In this document: in pieces, positions 35,335-47,651 of the stretch
Position numbering within the stretch: the stretch's first letter is position 1
How the letters are laid out: each line of letters begins with the position of its first letter
Assembly: GCA_020633315.1 (NCBI GenBank)
Contig: JACKDV010000001.1
Location: 871,172-935,171, forward strand
Origin: Myxococcales bacterium
GTDB taxonomy: Bacteria > Myxococcota_A > Polyangia > Nannocystales > Nannocystaceae
Reading direction: 5' to 3'
Length of the DNA stretch: 64,000 nt
Made by a program: the position numbers and the translations under genes
The notes under the pieces: generated by a model
What the model was told of the DNA's origin: nothing
The model's input: the letters and a program-made list of their open reading frames with translations, nothing else
Database searches by the model: none

Positions 35335-36228
35335 GTGGTCGACCCGCTCACCGACGTCATCGCCCTGCTCCAGCCACACGCCGTGTTCTCCAAGGCGATC
35401 AGCGGGGCCGGCCGTTGGGGCGTTCGCTATGCCGACTTCGGAGACCCGAGCTTCTGCGCGGTGCTCGAGGGAGCGTGTCGCCTCGTCGTCGACGGCGAGC
35501 GTCCGGTGACCCTGCAGGCCGGCGACTTCGTGCTCCTGCCGTCGACCCCGGGCTTCACGATGTCGGGCTTCGAGCCCGTCGAGCCGGTGCGAATCGATCC
35601 CAAGTCGATGCCCACGACGGGAGACGTGCGACACGGCACTCCCGGTGGGCGCCCCGACGTTCGCCTGCTCGGTGGCTACTTCATGTTCGACTCGGCGGAT
35701 GCGGCGTTGCTCGTGTCGCTGATGCCGACGCTGGTGCACGTGCGGGGCGTGGAGCGGCTCTCGACGCTGGTGCACCTGGTGGGCGAGGAATGTGCCACCG
35801 AGCGCTCCGGACGCGAGCTCGTGCTGCAGCGCCTGGTGGAGCTGCTGCTAATCGAGGCGCTGCGCTCGACCGCGGGCGACGACTCCCCGCCCGGGCTCCT
35901 GCGCGGGCTCTCCGACGCCCAGCTCGCGCCCGCGATCCGCCGGATGCACGCCGAGCCCTCGCGCTCGTGGACGGTGGCCCAGCTGGCCAAGATCGCCGCG
36001 CTGTCCCGCTCGACCTTCTTCGAGCGCTTCACCCGTACGCTCGGCGTTCGCCCGATGGAGTACCTGCTCGGCTGGCGCATGGCGATCGCCCGCGATCTCC
36101 TGCGTCGCTCCGACCTCCGCATCGCCGAGGTGGCCGAGCGCGTCGGCTACAGCACGGCCAGCACCTTCAGCACCGCCTTCACCCGCCACACCGGGCAGCC
36201 CCCGAGCCACTACGCCCGCGCGAGCTGA
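35335..36228 (+). CDS. AraC family transcriptional regulator with cupin sensor
   Basis: A 297-residue protein. The first ~180 residues form a cupin-type sensing domain (CRLVVDGERPVTLQAGDFVLLP). The C-terminal ~100 residues are two helix-turn-helix units (VAQLAKIAALSRSTFFERF and IAEVAERVGYSTASTFSTAF), followed by the usual HTGQPPSHY ending of the family. Start GTG 35335, with a GAAGG directly upstream. It diverges from the SDR gene and probably regulates it. The small-molecule signal is unknown. Confidence 0.88.
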   Translation: MVDPLTDVIALLQPHAVFSKAISGAGRWGVRYADFGDPSFCAVLEGACRLVVDGERPVTLQAGDFVLLPSTPGFTMSGFEPVEPVRIDPKSMPTTGDVRHGTPGGRPDVRLLGGYFMFDSADAALLVSLMPTLVHVRGVERLSTLVHLVGEECATERSGRELVLQRLVELLLIEALRSTAGDDSPPGLLRGLSDAQLAPAIRRMHAEPSRSWTVAQLAKIAALSRSTFFERFTRTLGVRPMEYLLGWRMAIARDLLRRSDLRIAEVAERVGYSTASTFSTAFTRHTGQPPSHYARAS

Positions 36229-36401
36229 TGCTCGTCAGTCCACCAGGGCCACGTCGTCCACGATGAGGGCGCGGCCGTCAGCGGGCGTCGCCGACCCTCA
36301 GCGGGGATCGGGTAGGAGCCGGGCTCCACCCCCGACCAGCCGGCGGCCAGGGGCGGCGGGCCGACCGTAGGCCGCGACGAGCTCGCTGCGCGTGCCGTCC
36401 C
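36229..36401. pseudogene. Possible remnant of a longer gene between AraC and kinase
   Basis: Read on the minus strand, this segment contains a short stretch ending GRALIVDDVALVD and a stop. That resembles the end of a carbohydrate-binding module. An upstream piece in the same frame, starting DGTRSELVAAYG, is separated from it by one stop codon. No start is present. It may be a decayed tail of a gene that once followed the kinase. The evidence is thin. Confidence 0.25.
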
Positions 36402-39224
<2,823 letters not shown>

Positions 39225-39230
39225 GGGCTC

Positions 39231-40193
39231 CTAGCGTCGTCGGGGGCGGATGCGCGTGGACTGGCCGACGGTCAGGTTGGTGGGCGTACGCTTGACGATG
39301 ACCTTCGGATCGCCCGGGTCGTCGAACTTGAGGTACCACAGCGAGTCGGCGTCGCTGGTGTCGAAGGTGATCGTGTCGCCCGGCTCCTTGGCGGTCTGGC
39401 GGGTCTTGCTCTCGACGCCGAGCCAGTAGCCCGAGATCGAGGTCTTGCTGCTGTTGTCGTTGATCAGCGTCACGGACTCGCTCGTGTCGGGGGTGATGGT
39501 GGCGGGCGCGGCCTGGGGAATGCCGTCGGAGTCGACGGCCACCGAGGCCGTGCTCGCGGTGGTGTCGCTGACCGGGATGGTGACCGCGATGCCGGTTCCG
39601 GTCAGCGTCAGCGTACCCGAGCCCGAGCCCAGCTGGATCGTCTGGGGGCTGGTGTCGTTGCCCGGCAGGGTGCCCGCCATCTGCCCCGACGGGCTCCAGC
39701 TCCAGCTCAGGTCGACCCCCGTCTGGTTGGTGATGCTCACCGAGTAGCTGGTGGAGGTGTAGAGGTAGTCCCGGGGGGCGAGGCTCGCGTCCTCCCTGAC
39801 CTCGATCGCGCCATAGCACAGGGTGATCTGGTCGCCCTGCGGCGACGTCGTGCCCCCGACCGTCGTGATGACGCCGATCTGATCGCCGATGGGGTGGCCA
39901 TTGCCGTCGAAGCCCGCGAAGTCCTGGTAGACCCCGATCGTGGCCACGTCGTCGTCGACGGCCACGAACAGCTGGCTGCTCGATGGCTCGCTCGCATCGT
40001 ACGGGGCGAGCTGGCCGCTGGTCTCGTAGGAGATCACGTTGCCGCTGCCGTCGAAGGCGACGATCGCAGGGTCGCTCACCGACGTGGTGGTGTCGGTGCT
40101 CCGCGCGACTACGTAGCACCGATCGCAGTCGGCATTGCTGACGGTGAAGGTGCCTTCCGTGAGGTCGAAGGTGATGTTGGGATTGGCTGCCAT
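39231..40193 (-). CDS. Beta-rich protein without signal peptide, upstream of kinase
   Basis: A 320-residue protein rich in Thr, Ser, Asp and Gly, with a beta-strand pattern throughout (for example GTLTLTGTGIAVTIPVSDTT). It lacks a signal peptide or lipobox and ends in a RIRPRRR tail. A single CDRC occurs near the N-terminus. It lies 6 bp upstream of the kinase gene on the same strand. It diverges from the LamG-like giant across a 274-bp region. It might be a target or partner of the kinase, or an appendage-type protein exported by another route. I do not recognise the family. Confidence 0.55.
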   Translation of the reverse strand: MAANPNITFDLTEGTFTVSNADCDRCYVVARSTDTTTSVSDPAIVAFDGSGNVISYETSGQLAPYDASEPSSSQLFVAVDDDVATIGVYQDFAGFDGNGHPIGDQIGVITTVGGTTSPQGDQITLCYGAIEVREDASLAPRDYLYTSTSYSVSITNQTGVDLSWSWSPSGQMAGTLPGNDTSPQTIQLGSGSGTLTLTGTGIAVTIPVSDTTASTASVAVDSDGIPQAAPATITPDTSESVTLINDNSSKTSISGYWLGVESKTRQTAKEPGDTITFDTSDADSLWYLKFDDPGDPKVIVKRTPTNLTVGQSTRIRPRRR

Positions 40194-40467
40194 GGCTCGC
40201 TCTCGTCGAGGGGTCGTGGGCGGTGGTCGGAGTCGGGAGTGGATCGATCACAGAATATCCGTCCGAGGCGCCATAGACCGATCCCAGTCGCCCTACGACG
40301 CACGAGGATCGCTCGAGCACGGGCTGTCTCCCCGCCGAATCGTGGGATCCGCGCAGCGACGGGCCCCTCGAGGTCCGTCGCCAAGTGGTCGGTCCTTGGC
40401 GCTCATCGTCCTGTCCGAGCCCGAGAATCCGGTTCACACCCACCATGCAACGCACTGGAGGCTCGCG

Positions 40468-43400
40468 ATGAATCGGAACGTCTACTCATTCCCCGGCGAC
40501 ACATCCTACGTCATCCTCCCGCGCGCTCCCGTCTCCGACCAGGGGCTCACCCTCGAGCTGTGGGTCCGTCGCCGCGGCGACGCCCCCCTGCAGTGCATCC
40601 TCGAGCTCATGGGCGAGGACGGCGATCGCCTGGCAATAGAGTCCGACGAGGACCCCGCCGACCTGGTGCTGGTGCGCGGCCAGGGTGAGCCGCAGCGGAT
40701 TCCCCTGCCCGGGGCGCTCCCGGCCGATCGCTGGACCCTGGTGCGCCTCCGCGTGGAGGCCGACGGCTCGTGCGAGCTGAGCACCGACGAGGGATGGGAG
40801 GTGGCCACCGGCCAGGTCGCCGCGCTCCCGGCCGGGGGCTACTCCTGCCGGCTGGGCTCGGGCCGCTCCGCGGGGTCGTTCGATGGCTACCTGGCCGACC
40901 TGTGCATCGGCTTCGCGCCCGTGCTCGAGCGAGCCACCGCCTGGGGCTTCTTTGCGTTCGACGAGCTGCGCGGGCGCCAGGTGTGGGGCGAGCAGTACGG
41001 GCAGCCGCACCGGCTCTTGGGCGACTCGATCGGCGTGGCGGTGGTGTCGATGCCCGCCCCCTGCCCGGGGCGCCCCGACGTGCTGCACCTCGATCGCGAC
41101 GCCCGGGTCGACCTCGCCCCGCTGCGCTCGCTGAAGGGGGCCCTCACCCTGGAGGCCTGGGTGCGCCTCGACGACCTGCAGGGGCGCCACAAGCTGCTCC
41201 GCGTGGGCGATGGCACCCGCGGCGGGGCCATCCGCCTGGTGGCCAAGGGCAGCGACCTCGCCCTCACCTTCTGGATGAGCGGCAACGGGGGCGACCTGTG
41301 CCTCGCGCCCGGGGTCCTGCACGCCGGGCGCTGGACCCACGTGACCGCCACCCTCGATCTCCACGGTGCCAGCACCCTGTACGTGCGCGGCGAGCCGGTG
41401 GCCACGGGCGCTCCGCCCGAGGGCTGGTCGGAGCTGGGGCTGGTCGGCCTGACCAAGTTCGAATTCGGCGCGGTGCGGAGCAAGCTGCGGCAGGCCGAGG
41501 TCGACGGCACCCTCACTCGCCAGCACTGCGGTCTCGGCCTGCGCACCCTGCTGCGCGCCGAGAACATCGACAGCGTGTGCATGGGCGAGGACCTGCAGGG
41601 GCAGCTCGCCGAGGTGTGCCTGTGGACCAAGCTCCGCGTGGCCAGTGCGATCGCCCAGAGGTGGAGCTGGCGGCGGCGCGGCACCGAGGACCGCCTGGCG
41701 GCCTGCTACCGCCTCGACCGCCTCGACGGTCAGCGCGTGGAGGACAACACCCCCCACCGCGCCGACGCGCTGCTGGTGGGCACGGGGGAGATCGTGAGCA
41801 CCACGGGGCTGCCCAGCCTGGTCCCGACGCGTGGCGAGGGCACGGTGCAGACGCGCACCCGCGGCTCGCTGATGCTCGAGTGGCTGCCCCTGGCCCCGCT
41901 GCAGGACTACTGGCGCGACCGCCTGGGCGACGAGGCCACCGACGTGCTCGTCGCCAAGGAGATCCACCTCCGTGGTCATCGGGAGGGCGAGCGCGTGCGC
42001 TGCCGGGTGTACGAGTGCGTGCTCGAGCCGCGCAGCCACGCCGGCACGGGGATGAGCGGCAAGACCCTCGAGATCAGCGCCGACGACGAGTGCATCGCGG
42101 TCCTCGACCAGGCCGAGCAGACGCTTCTGGCCACCTGGCCCAAGGACCAGGTCCAGCGCGTGGTGGTGGGCAGCAGCGGTCGCGTGCGCCTTCGCTTCCT
42201 CACCCGCAGCCTGTCGTGCCCGAGCCTGCGCTTCCGCATCGACGACGAGGAGTTCTTCGGGGTGTGGACGCCCGTGCGGCCGGACCAGGAGCTCCAGCGC
42301 ACGCTCCGGGGGCTGCGCGGGAGCGACCTGCTCGCGCCCCCCGACGGCCGCGAGTCGCCGCTGCCGAGCAACGGCGCCACCCCGGAGGACGCCGACGCGC
42401 TCGCGACCGCGCTGTCGGCCCTGGCGGGGGTGGTGGTCCGAGAGCCCACCCCGCCGACCGCCACGCCCCGCGGCGGGCTCGGCAAGCTCCGGCACTTCGT
42501 CGATGACGCCGCCGATGCCGTCGAGGAGGGGATCGACGCGGCCCAGCAGGCGATCCAGGCCGCCATCGCGGCGGCCGAGGAGGCGGCCCGGCAGGCCGAG
42601 GAGGAGGCCCGCCGGGCGATGACCGAGCTCCAGGAGCAGGTGCGCGCGGGCGGCCTGCTGCTGGAGTCCACGGTCAAGGAGGAATTGCTCGACCGGGCCG
42701 AGCGGGTCGAGCCCTTCGCGGGCGCGGCCGCGCTGGCGGCCCGCATCGACGTGGCCGACGCGCTGGCGGTGGTGGTGCCCGACTCGGGCGACCTGATGAA
42801 GGGACTGCAGATCATCGGCCAGATCGGAGCGGGTGCGGGCGCCACGGTGTGGCGCTTCGTGGTCAACACCGCCGAGGACGCCTGGGCCGGCATGACGGCC
42901 ATCGTCGAGAAGGCCGGGGCGGCGATCCGCAGCGTGCTCGAGGCGCTCGCGGGCTTGTTCGGCTGGAAGAAGTTCCTCGCGGCCTCGGACTTCATCCACG
43001 ACGAGATGGTCGCCTCCGCGGCGGGCCTGCGCGGCCTGTTCGCCGAGGGACAGCTGCTGCGCTCGGGCTGGGACGAGCTGGCGAGCATCATCGACGGGGC
43101 CGTGGGCACGCCCTCCGGCTCCACCAGCGGCCCGTCCCTCGACATCGACGTCTCGATCTCGACGCCGCCGGAGCTCGACTACCTCCTCGGCCAGGTCGAG
43201 CGCCTGCTGGAGAGCAACGCCCTGTCGATCGACTTCGACATGGCCAACCTGCTCGACGTGGACATCGACATCCTCGACGAGGAGGCGATCGTCGGGGCCA
43301 TCGCGAGCCTGCCCTTCGCCTCCATCATCTCCGATCCGCTGGGCGCGCCCCTCGACATCCTGGCATCCATCGCCCAGACCCTGTGGAGCCTCGCCCGCAG

Positions 43401-44232
43401 CGGCATCGAGGGGCTGTTCGCCGCGCTCGACGGGATGGTCGACGGTCTCGTCGGGGCCGCCCAGGCCCGCATCGTGGTCCCGTGGATCACCGATCTGGTG
43501 GAGGACCTCGTGCTGAGCGTGGACGACACGCACCGCGACCTCACCCTCCTGCGCCTGATCTCCCTGATCGCCGCGATCCCGCTGGTGCTCTCCGGCTGGG
43601 ATCCCGACGACGAGATGGTGAGCTTCTCCGCCGAGCCGACCGACAACCAGCGGCGACGGACGGTGACCTACTACACGGCCACGAGCACCATCAACACGCT
43701 CCTGGTGTCCATCCGCGGGACCTTCGAGGTCAGCCGCGGGCAGCCCCTGCCCTACTCCGTGCTGTGCCTCCACGCCGGCGTGCTGATCTTCTTGTCCGAC
43801 GCCAGCCGCAAGATGGCCCAGCTCGAGGACGACGCGAAGGTCCAGGCCACCATGGCCACCACGGCCGCCCTCGACACGGCGACCTGCCTGTGGACCGCGG
43901 GCCTCGCCGCCCGGATGTACCACCTGGGCGAAGAGAGGAACCCCGAGGTCAAGCTGGAGAAGAAGAAGCGCTGCGGCGACGCGGATGCGATCTACGGCCT
44001 GGCCTCGGCCGTTTGCTACACCGCCCCCGCCCTCGCCGGTGCCATCCTCGAGCAGTCCAACAACCCGACCTCCACCATCTACTGGGTGTCGAACACCCTG
44101 CTCCGCTCGCTGCAGATGGTCAACTACAAGGCCGGCAAGACCATCCCCGCCGGGGTGACCGCCGGCAACATGCTCGGCTTCGTGATCATCGGGCTCGACC
44201 TCGGCTTCATGATCGACGGGCTCTTGCACTGA
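40468..44232 (+). CDS. 1254-residue LamG-like/helical protein, possible toxin or adhesin
   Basis: ATG 40468 follows GGAG seven bases upstream. Two concanavalin/LamG-like beta domains are recognisable at about 5-155 (SYVILPRAP ... LTLELWVRR) and about 205-395 (GALTLEAWVRLDD ... GRWTHVTATLDLHG). A beta region extends to about 610. A strongly Ala/Glu-rich coiled coil occupies about 671-735. The last ~500 residues contain several amphipathic or hydrophobic helices, some long enough to cross a membrane. There is no signal peptide. It is followed by a CHAP-like hydrolase on the same strand. The overall look fits a delivered toxin or a surface adhesin, but this is inference. Confidence 0.6.
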   Translation: MNRNVYSFPGDTSYVILPRAPVSDQGLTLELWVRRRGDAPLQCILELMGEDGDRLAIESDEDPADLVLVRGQGEPQRIPLPGALPADRWTLVRLRVEADGSCELSTDEGWEVATGQVAALPAGGYSCRLGSGRSAGSFDGYLADLCIGFAPVLERATAWGFFAFDELRGRQVWGEQYGQPHRLLGDSIGVAVVSMPAPCPGRPDVLHLDRDARVDLAPLRSLKGALTLEAWVRLDDLQGRHKLLRVGDGTRGGAIRLVAKGSDLALTFWMSGNGGDLCLAPGVLHAGRWTHVTATLDLHGASTLYVRGEPVATGAPPEGWSELGLVGLTKFEFGAVRSKLRQAEVDGTLTRQHCGLGLRTLLRAENIDSVCMGEDLQGQLAEVCLWTKLRVASAIAQRWSWRRRGTEDRLAACYRLDRLDGQRVEDNTPHRADALLVGTGEIVSTTGLPSLVPTRGEGTVQTRTRGSLMLEWLPLAPLQDYWRDRLGDEATDVLVAKEIHLRGHREGERVRCRVYECVLEPRSHAGTGMSGKTLEISADDECIAVLDQAEQTLLATWPKDQVQRVVVGSSGRVRLRFLTRSLSCPSLRFRIDDEEFFGVWTPVRPDQELQRTLRGLRGSDLLAPPDGRESPLPSNGATPEDADALATALSALAGVVVREPTPPTATPRGGLGKLRHFVDDAADAVEEGIDAAQQAIQAAIAAAEEAARQAEEEARRAMTELQEQVRAGGLLLESTVKEELLDRAERVEPFAGAAALAARIDVADALAVVVPDSGDLMKGLQIIGQIGAGAGATVWRFVVNTAEDAWAGMTAIVEKAGAAIRSVLEALAGLFGWKKFLAASDFIHDEMVASAAGLRGLFAEGQLLRSGWDELASIIDGAVGTPSGSTSGPSLDIDVSISTPPELDYLLGQVERLLESNALSIDFDMANLLDVDIDILDEEAIVGAIASLPFASIISDPLGAPLDILASIAQTLWSLARSGIEGLFAALDGMVDGLVGAAQARIVVPWITDLVEDLVLSVDDTHRDLTLLRLISLIAAIPLVLSGWDPDDEMVSFSAEPTDNQRRRTVTYYTATSTINTLLVSIRGTFEVSRGQPLPYSVLCLHAGVLIFLSDASRKMAQLEDDAKVQATMATTAALDTATCLWTAGLAARMYHLGEERNPEVKLEKKKRCGDADAIYGLASAVCYTAPALAGAILEQSNNPTSTIYWVSNTLLRSLQMVNYKAGKTIPAGVTAGNMLGFVIIGLDLGFMIDGLLH

Positions 44233-44378
44233 CTGCAGCCGCGCGCGTCGGCGAGCACGGGCTCGGGCCGCGCGGCGGGGGAACGCGGCGCCGGGAGGAC
44301 GGCGCGCCGCGGCGCGAGGACGAGGCCAGGGGCGCCTCGGTTGACCCGACGGTCGCCGAGGCGCTCCAATGGTCCTCG

Positions 44379-45185
44379 ATGACCGCATTCGACCTCTCCC
44401 AGGCCCCGGACGTCGCCGAGGTCCCGCAGCAGGCGGACCTGAGCGAGCACCGCCTCGCCATCCTGCGCCAAGCCGCGGGCGAGCTCGGCCTGGTCGAGCC
44501 CCACACCGCCGGGATCACCATCCCTCCCTCCACCGTCACCAAGAAGGGCGCGGACCGGCTGCTCGAGTACACGATGGTGGCCTTCGGCACCGACGTCAAC
44601 GGCTGGCTGGGCTCGTTCAACGCGCTGATCGCCAAGGACCACAAGCACACCACCTGGTGCGGCATCTTTGCCCTGTGGGCGGTCAAGACCGGGGCCGCGG
44701 TGATCGCCAAGGACTACGCGGGCGCGCTGGCCCTGGCCATGTCCAACCCGCGGCTGGCCTTCCTGGCCGAGTCGTTCTTCGACTTCTACGAGCCCGACTA
44801 CACCGACGGCGATCGCTGGAGCACCTACAAGGACCTCGAGTGGCGGGCCGGCCCGGGCATCACCTTCCCCACCGGCCAGGGCCCGCAGCGCCACGCGAAG
44901 GCCCCCCAGGCGCTCAGCCGCTGGACCTCGCGGGGCGAGCGGCCTCCCATCAAGCCGGGCGACATCGGCTACGTGAACATCCCCCTGGCCAACCCGCCCC
45001 CGGGCAGCGACGGCTTCTCGCACCACCACTTCCTCGTGGAGAAGATCCACCGCGTGGGCAACCAGGTCGTCTACTACACGATCGAGGGCAACTTCCACGA
45101 CCAGCAGGTGCTGCGCTGGAAGCGGAGCCCCGGCGCGATCGAGGACATCCACGCGTTCTACGACATCGACACCCTCGCGCAGTGA
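44379..45185 (+). CDS. CHAP-like cysteine hydrolase
   Basis: A 268-residue protein with the CHAP/NlpC-P60-type active site. The nucleophile is C94 in TTWCGIFALW. The His is within SHHHFLVEKI (H215-H217), and a third polar residue follows at TIEGNF (E236/N238). KPGDIGYVN is the usual strand before the catalytic His. There is no signal peptide. Such enzymes cleave peptidoglycan peptides or act as amidases. It is 146 bp downstream of the LamG-like giant, on the same strand, and may form an effector/carrier pair with it. Start ATG 44379. Confidence 0.7.
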   Translation: MTAFDLSQAPDVAEVPQQADLSEHRLAILRQAAGELGLVEPHTAGITIPPSTVTKKGADRLLEYTMVAFGTDVNGWLGSFNALIAKDHKHTTWCGIFALWAVKTGAAVIAKDYAGALALAMSNPRLAFLAESFFDFYEPDYTDGDRWSTYKDLEWRAGPGITFPTGQGPQRHAKAPQALSRWTSRGERPPIKPGDIGYVNIPLANPPPGSDGFSHHHFLVEKIHRVGNQVVYYTIEGNFHDQQVLRWKRSPGAIEDIHAFYDIDTLAQ

Positions 45186-45221
45186 TCGCGGGGGCGCCCT
45201 CCCCTACCCGGCCGCGCGATC
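45184..45221. terminator. Inverted repeat across convergent stops
   Basis: GATCGCG (45184-45190) pairs with CGCGATC (45215-45221). It straddles the stop codons of the CHAP-like gene (45185) and the convergent glutathione transferase (45204). It is a candidate bidirectional terminator. There is no T-run. Confidence 0.35.
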
Positions 45222-45851
45222 GGGGTGCGCGGCCTGGAAGGCCGGCAGCTCGGCGCAGGCCCGGTCCGCGCGCAGCAGGGTGGGCAGGGGCCCGAGCTCC
45301 ACGCCCCAGCGGCGGGCATTGAACAGCTGCGGCACCAGGTAGAGGTCGGCCAGGGTGACGGCGTCGCCGAGCAGGTAGGTGCCGGCACGATCGCGAGCCA
45401 GCGCCTCCAGGGCGCCCAGGCCCTTGGCGATGTAGCGCCGCGCCCACGCCCCGGCGTCGCCGCCCAGCGACTCCACGTGGGCGAGCACCCGGTTGTTCTG
45501 CAGCGGCTGGGTGCCCGCGTTGATCGCCTCGACCATCTCGCGCACCTGGGCCCGCGCCAGGGGATCGGCGGGCAGGAGCCGCGGCTGCGGCTCGAGCTCT
45601 TCGAGGTACTCGAGGATCGCCACCGACTGCCCCACGCGATGGGTGCCCCGCGCGTCGCTCCACTCGAGCACGGGGACCTGGCGCATGGGGTTGACCTGGG
45701 CGTAGGCCGGCGCGTCCTGCTCGCGCGCCTCGGGCGAGATGTCGACGCGCACGCGCTCGACCGCGAGGCCCTTGAGGCCCAGGGCGATGCGGACCCGCCA
45801 GGCGCTGGAGCTGAGGGGATAGTCGTACAAGCGCAGGGGGCTCGGGCTCAT
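45204..45851 (-). CDS. maiA: Zeta-class glutathione transferase, probable maleylacetoacetate isomerase
   Basis: A 215-residue protein. The N-terminal thioredoxin-like domain begins LRLYDYPLSSSAWRVRIAL, the zeta-class signature with its catalytic Ser. NPMRQVPVLEW and QSVAILEYLEE follow as glutathione contacts. The all-helical second domain is complete, with LADLYLVPQLFNARRW. Maleylacetoacetate isomerase acts in tyrosine degradation. Other genes of that route are not adjacent. Start ATG 45851 is preferred over a GTG at 45863. Confidence 0.8.
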   Translation of the reverse strand: MSPSPLRLYDYPLSSSAWRVRIALGLKGLAVERVRVDISPEAREQDAPAYAQVNPMRQVPVLEWSDARGTHRVGQSVAILEYLEELEPQPRLLPADPLARAQVREMVEAINAGTQPLQNNRVLAHVESLGGDAGAWARRYIAKGLGALEALARDRAGTYLLGDAVTLADLYLVPQLFNARRWGVELGPLPTLLRADRACAELPAFQAAHPDRAAG

Positions 45852-45919
45852 GGGCGCGCGCACGCTACCACGGCGGGAGCTGCCGCACGGGCGGGTCGCT
45901 TCGGGGCGCCACCCTGCTC

Positions 45920-46102
45920 GTGGCCAACACCAGCGGTGCGCCGGCCGTGACGGCGCTGACCCTGGCCACCGGCATGACCAGCGTGATCGCCAACCCCATG
46001 CTCGACGGCGGCTGCTACGTGACGGGCCTGCGCTACGAGGCGGGGGGCAACCTGCTGATGAAGGTCTCGGGGGCCAACATCGACTACGTGGCGGTGCCCT
46101 AG
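45920..46102 (+). pseudogene. Short C-terminal fragment of a secreted-type beta protein
   Basis: A 60-residue frame that ends MKVSGANIDYVAVP and contains VTALTLATGMTSVIANP. It reads like the tail of a beta-rich protein. The upstream part of the frame overlaps the maiA start and lacks a convincing N-terminus. The stop codon shares a CTAG with the stop of the opposite modC gene. A remnant of a larger gene is the simplest explanation. A small free-standing gene from GTG 45920 is possible. Confidence 0.35.
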
Positions 46103-46845
46103 GCCGACGGCGGCTCGTCGCCCGCGGCCACCAGCCGCGGATCGAACAGCTCGGCCACGAACTCGCTGGCCGGGCTGCGGGCGAGCTGCTGGGCCGTGCC
46201 CTGCTGGGTGACCCGACCCGCCTCGATCACCACCACCCGCGCGCCCAGGCCCAGGATGTCGCGCAGGTCGTGGCTGACCACCAGCGCGGGGCGAGCGATG
46301 CGGCGCAGGTGCTCGCGCAGGAACTCCCGGGTGCGACGGCGCTGGCCCACGTCGAGGGCGGACAGCGGCTCGTCGAGCAGCAGCCCGGCGGGCTCGGGGG
46401 CCAGGGCGCGGGCCAGGGCCACCCGCTGGCGCTGGCCTCCGCTGAGCTGGTGGGGGCGATGGGCGGCCAGGGCCTCCGCGTCCACCCGCCGCAGCGCCTC
46501 GAGGGCGCGGGCCCGGGCGCTCGGCCCTCGCCCGCAGCCGAAGGCCACGTTGTCGAGCGCGCTCAGGTGGGGGAACAGGCCGAGCCCCTGCGGGACGTAG
46601 CCGATGCGGCGCGCGTCGGGGGACAGGCGCAGGTCCCGGACGCTGTCGAGCAGCACCCGGCCGCCCAGGCGCAGGCAGCCCTCCAGGCCGGCCTCGGCCC
46701 CGGCCAGGGCACGCAGCACCGTGGTCTTGCCTGCACCGTTGGGGCCGACCAGGAGCGTGGGCCCGCCGTCGGCCTCGAAGGCTACGTCGACCCGAAGGTC
46801 GCCCAGGCGTCCGCGCAGCTCCACCTGCCAGCCCGCGTCGCTCAA
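46099..46845 (-). CDS. modC: Molybdate ABC transporter ATP-binding protein
   Basis: A 248-residue ATPase. Walker A is GPNGAGKT (34-41), the Q-loop is at Q86 (YVPQ), the signature is LSGGQ (134-138) and Walker B is LLLDEP (155-160). It is shorter than many ModC proteins and lacks the C-terminal molybdate-binding TOBE domain. The start is TTG 46845, overlapping the modB stop (TTGA). It is the last gene of the four-gene operon. Together with ModA and ModB it imports molybdate, or possibly tungstate. Confidence 0.92.
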   Translation of the reverse strand: MSDAGWQVELRGRLGDLRVDVAFEADGGPTLLVGPNGAGKTTVLRALAGAEAGLEGCLRLGGRVLLDSVRDLRLSPDARRIGYVPQGLGLFPHLSALDNVAFGCGRGPSARARALEALRRVDAEALAAHRPHQLSGGQRQRVALARALAPEPAGLLLDEPLSALDVGQRRRTREFLREHLRRIARPALVVSHDLRDILGLGARVVVIEAGRVTQQGTAQQLARSPASEFVAELFDPRLVAAGDEPPSA

Positions 46846-47651
46846 TGCCCCCCCTCCCCTGGCGCGGGCGGGGCCAGCCAGCGCTGGGCTCCGCGGGCCA
46901 GCAGCAGCGTGGTGAAGGCCACCACGGCCAGCACCAGGGCGATGGCCGTGGCCACCCGCAGGTCGGCCTCGAGCGCGGCGTAGATGGCCAGGGGCATGGT
47001 CTGGGTGCGGCCGGGGAAGCTCCCCGCGAACAGCAGCGTGGCCCCGAACTCACCCACCGCACGCGCCCAGCACAGCGCCGCCCCGTTGACGAGCGCGGGC
47101 AGGCCCAGCGGGACGGCCACGCGCAGGAAGGCGCGACGCGGCGAGGCGCCCAGGGTGCGGGCCACCAGCAGCAGCTCGGGATCCACCGCGCGCAGGCCCG
47201 CGGTGGCCGAGCGCAGGTAGAAGGGAGCGGCCACCACCACCTGGGCCACGATCACCGCGGCCGGGGTGAAGGGCAGGTCCACGCCCAGGCCCCCCAGCAG
47301 GCCCCGCTGCCCGAACACCAGCAGGAGCGCGATGCCCATGACCGCGGGGGGGATCACGATGGGCAGCTCCACCGCGGTCTCGATCGCCCGGGCCCAGGGC
47401 CCGCGGGCGCGGGCGAGCATCCAGGCCAGCGGGGTGCCGGCGACGACGACCACGAGCAGGCTGATCGCGCTGGTCCAGGCGGTGAGGCCCAGGGCGGGCA
47501 GCACCAGCGGGTGATGCAGCGCGGCCCACAGCTCCCCCGGCGAGCTGGCCAGGCCGAGCGCCGCGATGGGCAGCAGCAGGAACACCAGCAGCCCCAGCCC
47601 CAGGACGAGCCCGGGGCCTCCCAGCCGCGAGCGCAGGACCGGCTCGCTCAC
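46842..47651 (-). CDS. modB: Molybdate ABC transporter permease
   Basis: A 269-residue inner-membrane permease with about six helices. The coupling EAA-type loop ARTLGASPRRAFLRVAVPLGLPAL is clearly present. The VGEFGATLLFAG motif near the end is typical of ModB/CysT-type permeases. Start GTG 47651 overlaps the modA stop by four bases (GTGA), and the stop overlaps the modC start. The tight overlaps show a single transcript and coupled translation. Confidence 0.93.
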   Translation of the reverse strand: MSEPVLRSRLGGPGLVLGLGLLVFLLLPIAALGLASSPGELWAALHHPLVLPALGLTAWTSAISLLVVVVAGTPLAWMLARARGPWARAIETAVELPIVIPPAVMGIALLLVFGQRGLLGGLGVDLPFTPAAVIVAQVVVAAPFYLRSATAGLRAVDPELLLVARTLGASPRRAFLRVAVPLGLPALVNGAALCWARAVGEFGATLLFAGSFPGRTQTMPLAIYAALEADLRVATAIALVLAVVAFTTLLLARGAQRWLAPPAPGEGGH

